A stretch of DNA of 45,169 bases from Heterotrichella gracilis. Its lineage: Eukaryota > Sar > Xanthophyceae > Tribonematales > Xanthonemataceae. Made by a program: the position numbers and the translations under genes. Each line of letters begins with the position of its first letter. Position 1 is the stretch's first letter. The notes below the pieces were generated by a model. It was not told the origin of the DNA and did not search any database. It saw only the letters and a program-made list of their open reading frames with translations. This document shows positions 1 to 12,380 of the stretch, one piece after another. The stretch is from positions 1 through 45,169 of the forward strand of contig JAULBX010026619.1 of assembly GCA_032358255.1 (NCBI GenBank), read 5' to 3'.

Positions 1-471
1 CCCTTGCTTAGTTGAACTCAAGACTCAACTCAAACTCAGGTGCTGAGCCAACGGCTGGGTCGACCGTTGGAGGGGGCTTAGGGCTTAGGGTTGAGTGTAT
101 AGCATATTCGACCAGCTTGTGGTATGTTCATCCTGGACGCTCTAAGCTAGGGTTTAGGGTCATCGACCGCTGTATTTGCTTACATCATAGTCTTTTCAAT
201 CTGGCAACGTTGCACCCTACACACCCCTGATCTAGGGTTTAGGGTCATCGACCCCGCATGCGGTCAGGTCATATTTTACCTATCACGGCGTATACACGCT
301 GGTATACACGGTGTGGGGCCCTAGCTTGCACACCTTACAGCACCCTATGTTTTGTATGCCGGCATGTACGCCTTCCGCCTGACCGTCACCAACTGGCTGG
401 GCAAGACCGCCATCGTACCACCATAGTTAAAAACCCTAATCTGGAACCCTAAGAAACCCTCCCGTTCACAG
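1..471. other. Intronic DNA upstream of the first resolved exon of the REJ-like gene
   Basis: No convincing coding exon is visible here. The stretch holds several telomere-like units (around 75-95, 148-162 and 232-245) and a decayed copy (about 353-415) of the exon start at 472. The gene to the right therefore enters the window from the left inside an intron, and its 5' exons and signal peptide lie outside. Confidence 0.5.
353..415 (+). repeat. Decayed copy of exon start at 472
   Basis: About 60 bases matching 475-537 with substitutions (same AGMYAF.LTVTNWLG-type coding content), lying upstream of the functional acceptor. It has no preserved CAG acceptor. Confidence 0.7.
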
Positions 472-3400
472 GCCGGCATGTACGCATTCCAGCTGACCGT
501 CACCAACTGGCTAGGCCAGAGCGCCATGCGCGTGGCATACATGCAGAAGGTGGGGTCACCGGTACCCACGGTGTCCATCGCTGGGGGCAGCAGCCAGGGA
601 TTTGTGATCGCACAAGGGATCAGGGTTATGACGATCATTAACGTCAACACCATCTGCCCAGGTGCGTGGTAGGGTGGTGGTGGCGGTGGTGGTGTGGGGC
701 CGGTGCTGGTGGTGGTGGTTTTGCCCATTGGCGCCTAGTTGCAACTGCAATGTGTGGTGTTGTGGGTGTGGTGGCGAGAACCTTGCAGATCCGTTGCCAA
801 CAGCAATTTGTGTGTCTAAACTAAATTAAATTAAATTGAATTAAATAAATGCAGTAAAGGGCAGTGCATATACACGTTAGTATGGGAATTCAACCCCAAC
901 CCCAGAATTCCCATTCAACCCCCACGCAGGCTTTCAAGTCCTATACAGCTCTAAACCTTTGCCTCATTGGAAATTTGTCCCCCAATTTTTGCTCCTATTT
1001 CACCCCCCTCCGACATTTCCTGCAGGCTCCCAGGTTCTGTACTACTGGACCTTTGCCCCCGACTCCGCCTCTGTGTTTGACAGCGGGAGCTTCTCTGCAT
1101 CTCGCAAGGACCTGGTAGTCAAGGGGCCAGTGCCGCTAGCCACCCCTTTTGCAACATACAAGATGGTGTTCTCCACATGGCTGGCGGTGAGGATATGAAG
1201 ACTGTCAATTGTGTTAAATGTCGGGTTTATCATGGTTGCCATGCGTGCTTTTTCCTCTTTCAACCGTCCCTAAAGATCGAAAAGAAATTGCAAAAACATC
1301 ACACAAGGACCTGGTGGTCAAGGGGCCGGTGCCGCTAGCCACCCCCTTTGCAACGTACAAGGTGGTGTTCTCCACATGGCTGGCGGTGAGGATCTATGAC
1401 ATTCAACCGTATCAAATGTTAGATTTATCATGGTTGCTGTGTGTGCACTACAAATCTGCTGCTGTTTCACCAGCCCAAAAAATCCTTCAGATGCCGCCAG
1501 ACCCCTAACACCAGACCCTTCAAAGGCCTTCAAATTAACCCCACCATACCCTCCAAAACCCCTCCAACCCCACCCACAGGGTTCCGCCTCCACCGCCACC
1601 ACCAACGTCACCCTCACCGCCGCAGCCTCCCCCCTCTCCGCCGCCATCACCGGCCCCTCGGGCGACGTCCCAGACACAGCCACGGTTACCCTGGATGGGG
1701 TAAACAGCCTCGACCCAGACGACCCTGGCAATACCCTACTGCCCATGGCCTATACCTGGACGTGTGTGCGCATGGATGCTCAAAGGAACAAGGCACCTTG
1801 CTTCAATGGCACCACTGATGCGGTGGTTGGGGCCACCACGTATACCATAGGGAACGGCACGATTGCAGGTGCGGTGTGGGGCTGGAGGGTGGGTGTGAAG
1901 GGTGAATAGGTAATACACAGTTTGGCGCATTTGTGGTGTGTTTGCCCAAGGCTGGCGGCTGTCTGGCTCCATCGCTGAAAATCCCGGTACTACGGTTGTT
2001 ATACTGATCCTTGACACGTGTAATTTGAGGTTGGCGCTCTCTGAGTCTGTCCCTTCCTCGACCAATGTCCTCATACTTGAGACGAGGAGTGTAGTCATGT
2101 GAATGCATTTACCTCCACCTACATCGATTGGTGCATGTTGATGTAGCCATATTTCCTCCCCACCAGGCTCCGACTCCTACTTCTACCTCATCACCCTGGT
2201 GGTATCCAAGGGCAACCAAACCCTAGGAACCCTACGCACAGACACAACAGCAACCGTGCTGCGCATCAGGAGCGCCAGGCCAAACAGGCCAGCACCGCCC
2301 TTGGGGGCAATCAGGTGTGTGGGGTGGGCAGCAAAACCCTACCAAAACCCTGTGAAAACCCTGTAAACCCAGGCCAATGTCCCCTGTAGACCTTTAACAA
2401 TATACCAAAACCCTAGGACCCATATGTACCAAGACTGATCCTGCGGATCAGATGTGGCTTAAAACTCTATCAAAACCCTAGCGATGCCCTGTCAAAACCC
2501 TACCGATACTCAGGAATCCTACAAACACACACCACCGCCACGATGCTGGTCAAGCAGGAGCGCCACCCAAAACAGGGTGGGGTTTGGTAGGGTTTTGTGC
2601 AGGTCCTCGGTAGCAATTAAGTCAGGCTTGCAGACCCTGACGTAACCCTTCTCAAACCCTAACCTAGCCCTAACCAAACCCTAATCCCCTCCCCCCAGGC
2701 GTATATGCCCCTCCACCTGCCCCAAGACCCACCCCACCACCGAGCCCCTGCGCCTGGCATACATCCAGGAGGGCACACCCCGGGGACTGGCATTCTCATG
2801 GTGGTCATCCAACATAAACATGTCGGCGCCAGGTGAGGCGCAGTTGCAGTCATCCTCATTCTATCCTCGTTGGTCGACTCGATGGACCTCCCGGGCACCA
2901 TATGTACAGGAGTGACTGCTAAGCGTGCTTTTGAGTGCACTGCACATGGTGTAATTTACATATTGGTTAAGTATAAACATATGTATATGTTGTATATACC
3001 GTACATTCTAGCATGGACCTTGTGTAGAAAACTGCTGGCATCAATAAAACTCTTTGAGATCCGCTGAAACATATCTCCCTGCCCCCTTTTTCTTGTAGGC
3101 GTGGTCACCTCCACCTCCTATTCCAACCTCATTATCGCACCCCTGGATTCCTCCGGCGCCAGCGTGTTTGCAGACGGGTCCACAGTCACCCTGTACGTCA
3201 ACCTCACTGATCTGGTCTACCCAGACGTCACCGCGCAGGCATCCATATCGGTACGGGGCTGGATTTTAGGGTTTTGGGGTTTTCAAACCTAGGGTTTAAG
3301 GTCAACTTGCAGCACCGCCATGGGTTAAAATCCCACTGACCTGGTCTACCCAGACGTCACCGCGCAGGCCTCCATATCGGTACGGGGCTGGATTTAGGGT

Positions 3401-6400
3401 ATAGGGTTTAAGGGTTTAGGGCCGCATTGAGAGGTCATTGTTCAGGGGTTTAGGGAATTGACTCAATTGGTGCAAAGTCACCATGTGCGTCAACATCACT
3501 TACCTGGTCTACCCAGATATCACTGCACAGGCATCCATATCGGTACGGGACAGGGTTGAGAGGTCAGGGTCTAGGTCACATGGTATAACCCGCTCTGTTT
3601 TCAACTCCACGAGCCTCAATGCTATTGCGAGGGGTCTGATTAAGGGTTCTTAGAATATGGGTTTAGCCTATTTTTGGATCTGTTTTCAGCATGCCAGCAC
3701 ATACCATCTTTGGCAATCCAGTGGCGCATTTGTGAGTTGCACATAAATCAGGCTTGCATAACCCCATCTGATTTAGGCGCCCTACCCAGCCCTGCTCCAC
3801 TCCATCCTCCGCCCCACAGGTGGACATGAACCGGCGCCCCATCTGCACTGCCACCGCCCCCTCCACCTGCCTCACAGCCTCGCCATCCACTGGCCCCGCC
3901 CTCACCACTGCATTCACCCTCACCGCCAGCGGCTGGTCGGACGATGACCCAATCTCGTTTGAGTTTGGGACCGTCAGCCCGGCGGGGATAAGGTGGGGGG
4001 CGGGGTTCAGGGTTTAGGATTTAGGGTTTGCGGAACAGGGTTAGGGTTGAAGGTTTGGAGCTTAGGGTTTGGGAGTGTCAACCCCACTGGGACAAGGTGT
4101 CGGGGGCTTTTTGGCTGTAGGGTGTAGGGCTTGGGAGTGTTAGCCCGGCAAGGACAAGATGCGGGTAGTGATTAGGGTTTGGAAGTGTGAACCTGGCGGG
4201 GACAAAGTGTGGGTGGTTGTGGAATGGGGAAGGATAATTAGTTACTTAGTCACATGCATTCCAGCAATACAGCCAGATTAGCAGTCAGCGGAATGGGGCA
4301 GGATACTTCGAAATAATACCAGAAAGCAAAACCTCTTTTGCTGCATTTGATCACAGCCCTAAGGTCAGTGCTTGTGTCAAAATAGAGCGTTTTACAAGGG
4401 GGGGCGGTTGCATTGAATCAGATACGACTAGTGGTAGACGAGGACGAGGCAATGCCCAAATTCCCGTCTATGACCCACAAATATTGGGTTTGGGTCATCC
4501 AGCATAATCCAACAATTATACAAATTTGTTTGTTAACATTGACCTCCCCGTCTTAGGAGCATCTTCATCCGCGACTCCCCCTCCAACTCCTACGCCTTCG
4601 GTCAAGGCTCACTCCTCCCTGGCCCAGCCTCAGCAAACTACTCCACCACCCTCTACGCATGCGCAAGGGATGCATTCTCAGCCGTCTCCTGCACCCAGAC
4701 AAGCGTCAGACCCACACCGGTGCTGGCTGCGGCTGTGGATGCGACCATGGTGGCAAATATCCAGCAGGTAAAAGTGTTTTCCCATTTTTATGTTGCTCTG
4801 CTCTTATTCTCTTCTATGTACATCTCATATCTTATTCTTAGAGTACATTTCCATGTACCTATTTCAACTACACCTATTTCAACTTGGGCTCTTTGATTCT
4901 GTTGTTTTCTGTAACCTTTATTCTTATTCACCTGCAGGGTTTGAATTCCAGTTTGGCAGTGGGAACCATGGAAAATCAAAAATGAATTTCCCAGTGTTAA
5001 CCGTCATGAATTCATCCTTTTCTTTTTATATGTTTCTTGTTTTTGCAGGGTTTGAACGCCAGTCTGGCCAGTGGAGACCTTGGTTCTATCCTGGGCAGCA
5101 TGCGGGTGGTGGCGGCGGCTGCAGGGGCGGCTGCTGGGGGCAATAGCAGCGGGAGCGGGAACAGTACCGCGGTGCAGGTGGGGGCCCGGGATTGTGCTAT
5201 TGGTTTGGTGTGTATGGGTGGAGCGATGAGATCTCGGCCTAAGCAACCCACCAAATGTACAGGCCGAACCCTCACTCAAACCCCATCCCAACCCTTGCCT
5301 CAAATGTATTACAGACCCTGCTTGCCTCCCGCGCAGCCTCCACCCTGGCAGACCTCACCTAGGGATCAGGCGCTGCCAACCTAACCAAAACCCTCCCAGG
5401 AACCCTCACTAAAACCCCAATAAACCCCCTCATCAAAACCCCATAAGACGTTTTCCGAAACCCTTATCGAACCCTTCCGTCCCCCACAGACCCAGCTGGC
5501 CGCCAGCGCAGCCCTCACCGTATCCACCCTAGCAGACCTCACCTCGGGGTCTGGAGCTGCGCAGCTGAGCAAGGCAGATGGTGTTGCAATCGCCAGCGCA
5601 CTCACCACCATCACGCAGCAGCAAGGCGTGCTGGGGCCGGCGGCGGCGGCAAATGCGCTGGATGCGATTAGCGGCGCGTCGCAGGTATGTGGGTGGTGGT
5701 GGTGGTGGTGGTCGGTGTATGGGCACTATTGCCAACACGGATGCAGATATATTTTTGTCTTGCTTATCCCATCACTCATACTGCAGTACCCACATGCATC
5801 AAATTGCACTGCATTTCCATTTCCACTTCCATCACATGACGATTTCATTTTACACACATTGCATGACATGCCACCCCTGTCGATGAGATCGCTGACATGT
5901 ATTGACGCCATCCCCCTGCTAACTTTTTAATCACACCCCTTGCCGCAGGTGATTGCCAGCTCAGGTTCGGGCGCAGCAGCAGATGAGCTGGCGCCACTGC
6001 TGGCAGTCACATGCACATATAACTCACAAGCAAAATGAAAAGTAACCGTTATTAAAAAAATGGAATGGTAAATGAAATGTATCAGGTAGATTACGATCAC
6101 ATAACATTACTCCCCTTGCTACAGGTGATTGCCAGCTCTGGTACGGGCGCAGCAGCAGATGAGCTGGCACCGCTGCTGGCAGTCACATCCAACCTGGTGG
6201 GGGCGTTCACCACACAGCTGGGGGGGAACCAGACAGGGGCGCAGGTGGGTGGTGGGGTGGAGGGTAGGTGTGTGTGTGTGGTGGGGGAGTGGAGGGTGAC
6301 CTTTAAAAAGCAAATTCACATGTGCAGCCTCATGCACCATGGGAGTGCTCCTTGTGCCACTGGCATGTCAGCCCTGCATGAAGGAATAGAAGCTTCATCC

Positions 6401-9400
6401 ACCAACTGCCAATGCAAGTTAGGATTTTGGGTCAGGGCTTGGGGTTTCTGCCACGTCCCAACCCTGTATCCAGTCCTAAGTATCAACCTAAGGGTTCAGG
6501 GCCTGAAATTTTGGTGTCTACCTCCTATCACTGCCATGCTCTCCTCTCCCAGGCCTCCCTCTCCTCCACCATCGACACCCTCACCAAGGTCGAGCACGTG
6601 GTGGGTATAGTGGTGGGTGCGGCTGTGCGCATCATGGTGGTGGGGGAGGCACCCACAGTGTTTGTGCAGAGCGGTCTGTCTGCAGCGGCACAGCTGGCAA
6701 CACCAACCCAGCTGGCAGGTGGGGAAAAGACTGAACTTTAAACCGTACCTTATAATTGAACAGGACATCCTGATGCTTTGGTGTGTTTCACCCCTAAACC
6801 CTAATAACCCAGAGCTGGCTATCAGCAGCGGCACAGCCCGTGGCGACACCAACCCAGCTGGCAGGTGAGGCCCTAAAGCCTAAAGGTTTGTTGGCAGGGC
6901 ATAAGAAGCAATGTTGAACAGAACCCAAGAAACCCAGCCGACATCTGCTTGGGTGTTTTGCAACTCAACCACCACCACCACCCACCCTCGCTCCCCCCAA
7001 TCCCCTCACCACCCACCCACCCCGCAGGCGCCACCCTCGGCTTCAACACCACCACCACCACCACCACCACCCCCAGCGGCCGCCGCCTGCTCCAAACCGC
7101 CTCCACCCCCGCCCCCTCCGTTACCCTCTCCTCGGACTTTGCCACTTCCTGCGTCTCAGACCCCACTTGCCCCACATCCGCTCAGCTGGCAGTGGCGTAC
7201 TACCAGCAGGGGGGGATACTGGAAGCCAGCCTCAAGGGGAGTGGGGGGGAGCTCATCCCCTCGGTGCCGGGTGCCAGCTTGGCCACAGGGTATATTGATG
7301 TGAGTTGATGGCGGGGGTGGACATTGTTCTACTAAAATTGAAATTAATTTATTTTTTTATAATTTCATTTTTATCTAAGTTTTTGCGGTCCCTGGGGCCA
7401 GCCTGGCCACTGGGTATATTGATGTGAGTCGGTGGCAGGGTGGGCATTGTTATATTAAAGTTAAGATTCAACTTGGTTTATTTGATGTATAATCTCCGTT
7501 TTTTCCAATACTCGCAATCCCCGGGGCCAGCCTGGGCACGGGGTATATTAATGTGAGCGGGCAGGGCAAGAGGAGGGAGGGGAATTTTTGTACTCACATG
7601 ATCAAATACTCGATATTTTCACGCATGCTGAACCACCGCTATCACCGCCACCGCCGCCATAAAATGACCCACCCTCCCCTCTACCTGCAGTTCTCCATTG
7701 AAAACTCCGATGGCAGCGACTCCTCTTTCACAGCCATAGGAGGAAACCCCGCAGTGGTTGTGCTCCCCTTGGGATCCACTTACAACGCCAGCCAGACCCT
7801 GGTGTGCATGCGGGTGGATGCCGCAACAGGTGCGGGTTTGACCTAGCTAGGGTGTAGCTCCGCGCGTGATGTAGCTACAGGGGTCGACCTATAGGGGTCG
7901 ACCTAGCTAGGGTCTTCCCATGGTGCAGGGTTTTCCTAGGTGACGCATGTCCCAGCTAGGGTAAATCACTGCGTGCGAATGGTAGCGGGATTACCCTGGC
8001 AATGCCCAACCATCACATGCACATGAATAGCGGTTCCCCAGCAAGGTCCAATGAGCTGCTATATGTACATGCTCAGGGTTGACTTCATACACGTTCTCCC
8101 TTGTAATCCCCTGTCCCCCCGCCCCACCCCAGGCGAGCTGCGCGGCTACCCCCCCAACACCCAGGGGGTGTATTTGCAAAAGGTGCAAAACGGGGCGGTG
8201 TACTGCCAGACCTCCTACACAGGGAAGATCCTGGCGGTGCAGTATAATGCCCCCCCTGCCTCGCCCCCTCCCCCCACCATCACCTTCCCCTCACCCCCTC
8301 CCTCGCCGCCCAAGGCCCCGCCAAGCGTGAAGGTGAGTGGGTAATAACACGCATTTTTATTTTGTTTTAACTTATTGTTTTTATAGAAACTTTCATTGAC
8401 AGGAGGACATATTGTAATATAATATTACTAATATTTGTGACATATTTAGAGCCATCCCTGTCACTGCAATGGCAAATCATTAATTGATGTATTTGTGTTA
8501 AAATAAGCACTTCTGTCGCAGACTGTCCCCTCTCCGTCCCCCTCCCCATCCACCACCCCCACCACCGCCAGCCCCCCACCACCCACCACTTCCTCCTCCC
8601 CGCCCCCACCCCCTCCCCCACCCGCCACCATCACCCAAGTGCCCAAGGTCTCCTTTTCTGCCCGCCTCACCACCTTCACCATCCCCACATTTGATAAGGC
8701 AGCCCAGGATCAGTACATTGCAGACATAAAGGGGGGCATTGGCGCAGGTAAGGAAAAGGGGCACATTATGGGGTCACATTATAGGGGCACATTGTAGGGG
8801 CGCAAAGGAGTGGCGCATTTGACAAGACAGCCCAGGACCAGTATATTTCAGACATAAAGGGGGGCATTGGCAAAGGTGGAAACTTGGGGCCCTGCGCACT
8901 TGGGGCCCTGCGCAAAAATCATGGTCGAGTGGGTCAATATACATTACATAATTGCAATTCCTATGTGAAATTTTAAATCATCCACATGGACATCCATATT
9001 CCACATTGGATATTCATATCCACGTATGCGCGCAACTGCAAACCTGGAGGCCTCAAAACTGGTTTGAAAATAACCATTACCCTACCTCTAAGGGTTATGC
9101 CGGGGGATGTGCAGTGCGTGCTTGGAGGCGTTGGCATTTGCCGCAGTGCCAAGGGTAATAAGATAATAATAGGACATATTACTATTGTATTACCCTTGGC
9201 ACTGCGTACAGATACCCCGGGCAAGGGTCTGACGTTACAGGGTGACAGGGTGTTTATATAAGGATCTAGGGTTTAGGGTGATTTGTCTTCTGCCACGATG
9301 GTTTGTAGCTTGTTTCCAGCAACTGAACTGGCCTAGTTGACCAGGCCTGCCCGTTCATGGCGCCCTTGTTTCACTGATGTAGACGGTTTCCTTGTTGTCT

Positions 9401-10963
9401 TTAAGCCTCTGGTGCATGTACAAGCGGTATTGCCTTGGTTTCTTGTTCTTCCACTCCGGATGCACACTGTGTGCACACTGGGTGGTGGAGCAGGAAGTCC
9501 AGGCTAGACCAATTGTATATGCATCAGAGGCACAACGCATGCCAAAGATAACCATTGCCCCTGGCCAGGAGAAGTTGTGTGCGCCAGCAACTGCCAGCAG
9601 GGGCCATGTGTGTCATTGTGTGGTGGCATCCTCAGAGTCTGCAATCTCTTGTGCAAGCATACACCACACGGGTCTGACTGATACATAAGGATGTGGCCTT
9701 AACTCACTCTAAATCCTTGATTCTGACTTAGGATTCTGATGCATGTACCTCCAGGGTTTGACTGCTACAGTTGCAGTGGATACCTTATCCCAATCCATAT
9801 TTACTAAAAAATATATTTATAAGGATTTAATACATTTATAATAATAAAAATGTAAACACTGAAAATTAAAAAAACATGACACCCTCACTCCTCTCCCCAG
9901 CGCCCCTCGCCACCCGACCCCCACCGCCATCCCCCCGTCATCACCATCACCTCCATCACCGCTAAAACATGTCTACCATGAATTCACCGCCATTGCGCCC
10001 TGTCAACACCCACCCTTTCACCATCACCATCACCTCTTTCATCCCCCCCTGCCTCCTCATATCCCCCTCACCATACAACATGACCCCCTCGCCCCCCTCC
10101 ACCCCAGTGTCCCCCACCACCCCTCCCCCCTCCGCCACCCCCCCTGTCGTCACCATCACCTCCATCACCGCTGGGTCGGTGGTGGTGGGCACTTCAGTAT
10201 ACTTCACCACAGGAGACGCTGAGGGCGCAGCTGCACTGGTGACTCAGCTTGTGTCTGACCCCACTGTGCTGCTGCCAGCTGGCACCTATGGGGATGTGAC
10301 TGTGGCGCAGGTGGCGGCGACTGTGGTGGCTCCGTCGGAAGGTGAGGGGTGGGGAGTGGGCGGGTTGGTGACAGGGATTAGGGTGTGGGCTCAAGACTGT
10401 TATCGGTACCACGTCTGTGGTGTGAGATGTTTTTTTTACAAATAAGTTAATGTTTTGATGTTAATTAACCGGAATCTGATAAGTAGATCATGCATCCAAT
10501 GTGCCCATCCAGCAGTTTATGTACCATTTGAGTGCGCACTCTACTTTGAGTCACAAGGATTGTGGGCAAAAGCTCGCCAAAGCAAATACACTCTGCTCCT
10601 GACCCACTCCCCCCCTGCCCTCCTGCAGTCCCCAACACCAAGCCTGCATCCACCACCCTCCCCATCGGCGCCATCATCGGCATTGCAGCCGGAGGCGCAG
10701 CCTTCTTGGCCGCCGGTGTCATCCTGGCGGTCTTCCTCATCCGCCGCCACAGAACCCTCATCCGCACCCCCACACCCCCCACCGGTGGGGCCTCCCGCAG
10801 GTCCAGCAACACCCACGGGGTGCCTCAGGTGGGGGCTGGCGGCAAGCGCCAGAGCCAGCGGTGGAGCAACGCGGGTGGGGACAGCCCCGAGCACGTTGAG
10901 CCGCTGAGAAGCAGGGGTGCGCGCGCCACTACCACCACCTCCTCCTCCTCGACCGAGGGGTAG
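472..10963 (+). CDS. REJ/PKD-like type I membrane protein, 3' 18 exons (5' end outside window)
   Basis: Eighteen exons join in one open frame with consistent phases: 472-661, 1026-1186, 1580-1868, 2167-2314, 2699-2832, 3099-3250, 3820-3992, 4557-4767, 5049-5177, 5490-5684, 6125-6244, 6553-6718, 7028-7299, 7691-7829, 8133-8332, 8522-8747, 10108-10341 and 10629-10963, about 1157 residues visible. The first exons resemble REJ (receptor for egg jelly) modules: beta-rich segments such as YAFQLTVTNWLG, a LDGVNSLDPDDP motif followed by YTWTC, and paired cysteines. An Ala/Ser-rich middle part follows, then Pro-rich spacers (exons 8133 and 8522), and a module starting VVTITSITAGSVVVGTSVYF that recurs in chlorophyte surface proteins. 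The last exon has one membrane helix (IGIAAGGAAFLAAGVILAV), then a basic stop-transfer RRHR and a short Ser/Thr-rich tail. The orientation suggests a cell-surface or flagellar-membrane ectodomain protein. No PLAT domain or TRP-channel part is seen, unlike animal polycystin-1. Family assignment is from motif pattern only. Confidence 0.75.
1297..1392 (+). repeat. Duplicated exon end plus splice donor (copy of 1092-1192)
   Basis: Roughly 95 bases nearly identical to the end of exon 1026-1186, including the CTGGCGGTGAGGAT donor. Spacing is about 206 bp. It has no acceptor of its own at the same place. Confidence 0.85.
3334..3549 (+). repeat. Two tandem copies of the end of exon 3099-3250
   Basis: Copies at about 3334-3392 and 3485-3549 repeat the exon segment encoding the DLVYPDVTAQASIS region and the TCGGTACGG donor. 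The intervening intron carries telomere-like GGGTTTAGGG units. The first copy is nearly identical to the parent and the second is more diverged, as expected for sequential duplication. Confidence 0.85.
3993..4556 (+). repeat. Long intron with telomere-like repeats and a dispersed short repeat
   Basis: 4005-4200 contains several degenerate TTTAGGG-like units and three diverged copies of the preceding exon end (GTCAGCCCGGCGGGGATAAG type, near 4075, 4137 and 4188). 4242-4275 holds a 29-base match, in reverse orientation, to 29508-29540. Confidence 0.55.
4931..4976 (+). repeat. Decayed copy of exon start 5049, with acceptor
   Basis: CTGCAGGGTTTGAA followed by a diverged copy of the exon beginning. 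The true exon starts at 5049 after TTTTGCAG. Confidence 0.7.
5312..5352 (+). repeat. Decayed copy of exon start 5490, with acceptor
   Basis: An acceptor-like ACAG is followed by ACCCTGC and CCACCCTGGCAGACCTCACC, matching 5490-5545, but the frame then meets TAG. Confidence 0.65.
5941..6012 (+). repeat. Near-identical copy of exon 6125-6244 start, with acceptor
   Basis: GCAGGTGATTGCCAGCTC and the following roughly 60 bases match 6121-6190 at about 95 percent by eye. The copy stops abruptly after the GCAGTCACAT segment and has no donor, so it is probably not spliced in. Confidence 0.85.
6823..6870 (+). repeat. Duplicated exon end plus donor (copy of 6688-6722)
   Basis: Repeats the ACACCAACCCAGCTGGCAG segment and a GTGAGG donor, about 150 bp after the functional donor at 6719. 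Confidence 0.75.
7388..7560 (+). repeat. Two further tandem copies of exon 7028-7299 end plus donor
   Basis: The junction GGGTATATTGATGTGAGT recurs at 7388-7432 and 7517-7560, spaced 125-128 bp from the original at 7264-7303. The roughly 80 bp of AT-rich intron after each copy is also related, so the duplicated unit spans exon end, donor and intron. Confidence 0.9.
8814..8879 (+). repeat. Duplicated exon end (copy of 8692-8751)
   Basis: The segment encoding FDKAAQDQYIADIKGGIG is repeated 122 bp downstream. The donor changed from GCAGGTAAGG to AAAGGTGGAA. Confidence 0.88.
9142..9206. repeat. Perfect 19-bp inverted repeat (hairpin/MITE-like)
   Basis: CGCAGTGCCAAGGGTAATA at 9142-9160 is exactly inverted at 9188-9206. 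The 27-base spacer is AT-rich and partly self-complementary. It lies in the long intron 8748-10107, which otherwise shows no exon. Confidence 0.85.
9891..9966 (+). repeat. Decayed copy of exon 10108 start, with acceptor
   Basis: CTCCCCAG is followed by a C-rich stretch and CATCACCATCACCTCCATCACCGCT, matching 10148-10172. In the phase required by the upstream exon it runs into TAA, so the exon at 10108 is preferred. Confidence 0.6.
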
Positions 10964-12380
10964 GGGGGGTGCGTGCGCGCCGCAAAACGTGACATGAAGG
11001 AAATAATGGAAGCGCAATTACAAGGGAAGCGGGCAATGTGCGCACAATCTTCTGCCATGCAGTTTGCAAAAGCAGAGAGCTTTTTTATTAAAAGAGCGGT
11101 CATAGATGACAATAAGTTGGAATTTCCAGGAGATCATTGTCATGTTGTGCTGTGATGGATTTGATATGAATAAGCAGCTGTTGCCGCACATGCCTGTCAA
11201 TACGTGCAAGTTCTGATTGGACGAATGGAAGAAGGTTTTGTGCCAGTATTGTGGGGGTTTCCAGTGGGTGACTAAGGTTAAATGTGAACTGCTCAGCTCA
11301 GCAGCCTGCACACTGCCCCCTAATAAAGCAATTCTAGAGTAAATGGCAACCCATTGACTCTCAAAAGTTGGACACGCATACCTCAGTGATTACCTCATGC
11401 CATTGGCATAGAACATGTTATGCTGCCTGTATTGACCCAAATGACATTGGTCATCAAGCCGTTGTGTTGAGCATTGTTGTTACCTTATTTGAACCTGCTG
11501 CACAGTGCGTGCCACGCTTAGATGTCTTGTTGAAGAGCACACTTGGCGTCTTGTGCTAGATTTATTTGTTGAAGTGTTTGCGTTATTCCATTAGGACCCC
11601 TTTGGGCCGGTGTTTTTGCCCAAATAAAACTTTACATTTGGCAATTGACAGGTTGCATGTGAGTGGTCCTCATGATTTGAGCCTCAAACTGACCTCATGG
11701 GACCCGTGATGGTACTGGGTTGAAAACTTTTAAACCTAACATTGAGATTTGGCTTCGAAGTCTAGTAATGAGAGTGTGAACAGTAGATGACAATTGGGCC
11801 TTGCCAATCTGCCCATAGCAACACATTGTAAGGATGTGTAATCAATAAAAAAAATGACAATCATAGTGGATGTAATGCCGCATGGCGCACTTAGGCTAAT
11901 GTGTTCATTGGTTGGCAAGTCTGTGCGGTCCAACTCTATAGTATATTCGGCGGAAGAGAATTTGAATGGCACTATTCCTAGGACAATTCAGGACATGTCT
12001 AAGTAACGTGTCCTTACCCAACAGTGCAGTATCAACTACCGTGACGGCGTAACCCTGAGGCAAGTTTCATGGTCCACTATGTAATCTGAGACTCTTAATA
12101 GCAGGACATATTTGCTTGGCATTGTGTTTGCAAAAGGATTGCTAGTCAATGTACCACATGTGTCTGGCCCAACTGAATTCAATTGAAGCATGCTAATCAA
12201 ATCATCATTAGTGTCTGGTTGCTTTGCAAGCAGCTACAGAATTTCTCCTGAAGCCTTGCCAATTGCAAATTGAAGCATTGCCAATTGCCAAACATTGCCA
12301 ATTGCAGTGCCCGTTGAACAGGCCTAGGTGAACACCCGATTCGCCCTGTGTGAGTGCCTCTAAAGTTGGTGCAAATTTCA
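10964..12380. other. Intergenic; likely 3' UTR of the REJ-like gene
   Basis: No gene is supported. AATAAA-like strings occur at about 11322 and 11619, and TGTAA twice at 11826-11840. Any of these could end the REJ-like transcript. 12230-12310 has short repeats of GCCAATTGC. Confidence 0.4.

Noticed and set aside
60-250. Possible chromosome end (telomere repeats at the left edge)
   Set aside because: Units are few, degenerate and scattered among ordinary gene sequence across the whole window, so they are interstitial.
8367-8764. Gly/Trp/Arg-rich minus-strand frames
   Set aside because: Antisense of the Pro/Ser-rich exon 8522-8747; low-complexity artefact.
10562-10907. Separate small gene starting near 10562
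   Set aside because: The frame is the last exon of the REJ-like gene with an acceptor at 10627-10628; the upstream part of the frame is intronic.
10541-11017. 158-residue minus-strand frame over the last REJ-gene exon
   Set aside because: The plus strand encodes a membrane helix and tail in phase with upstream exons; the minus frame is low complexity.
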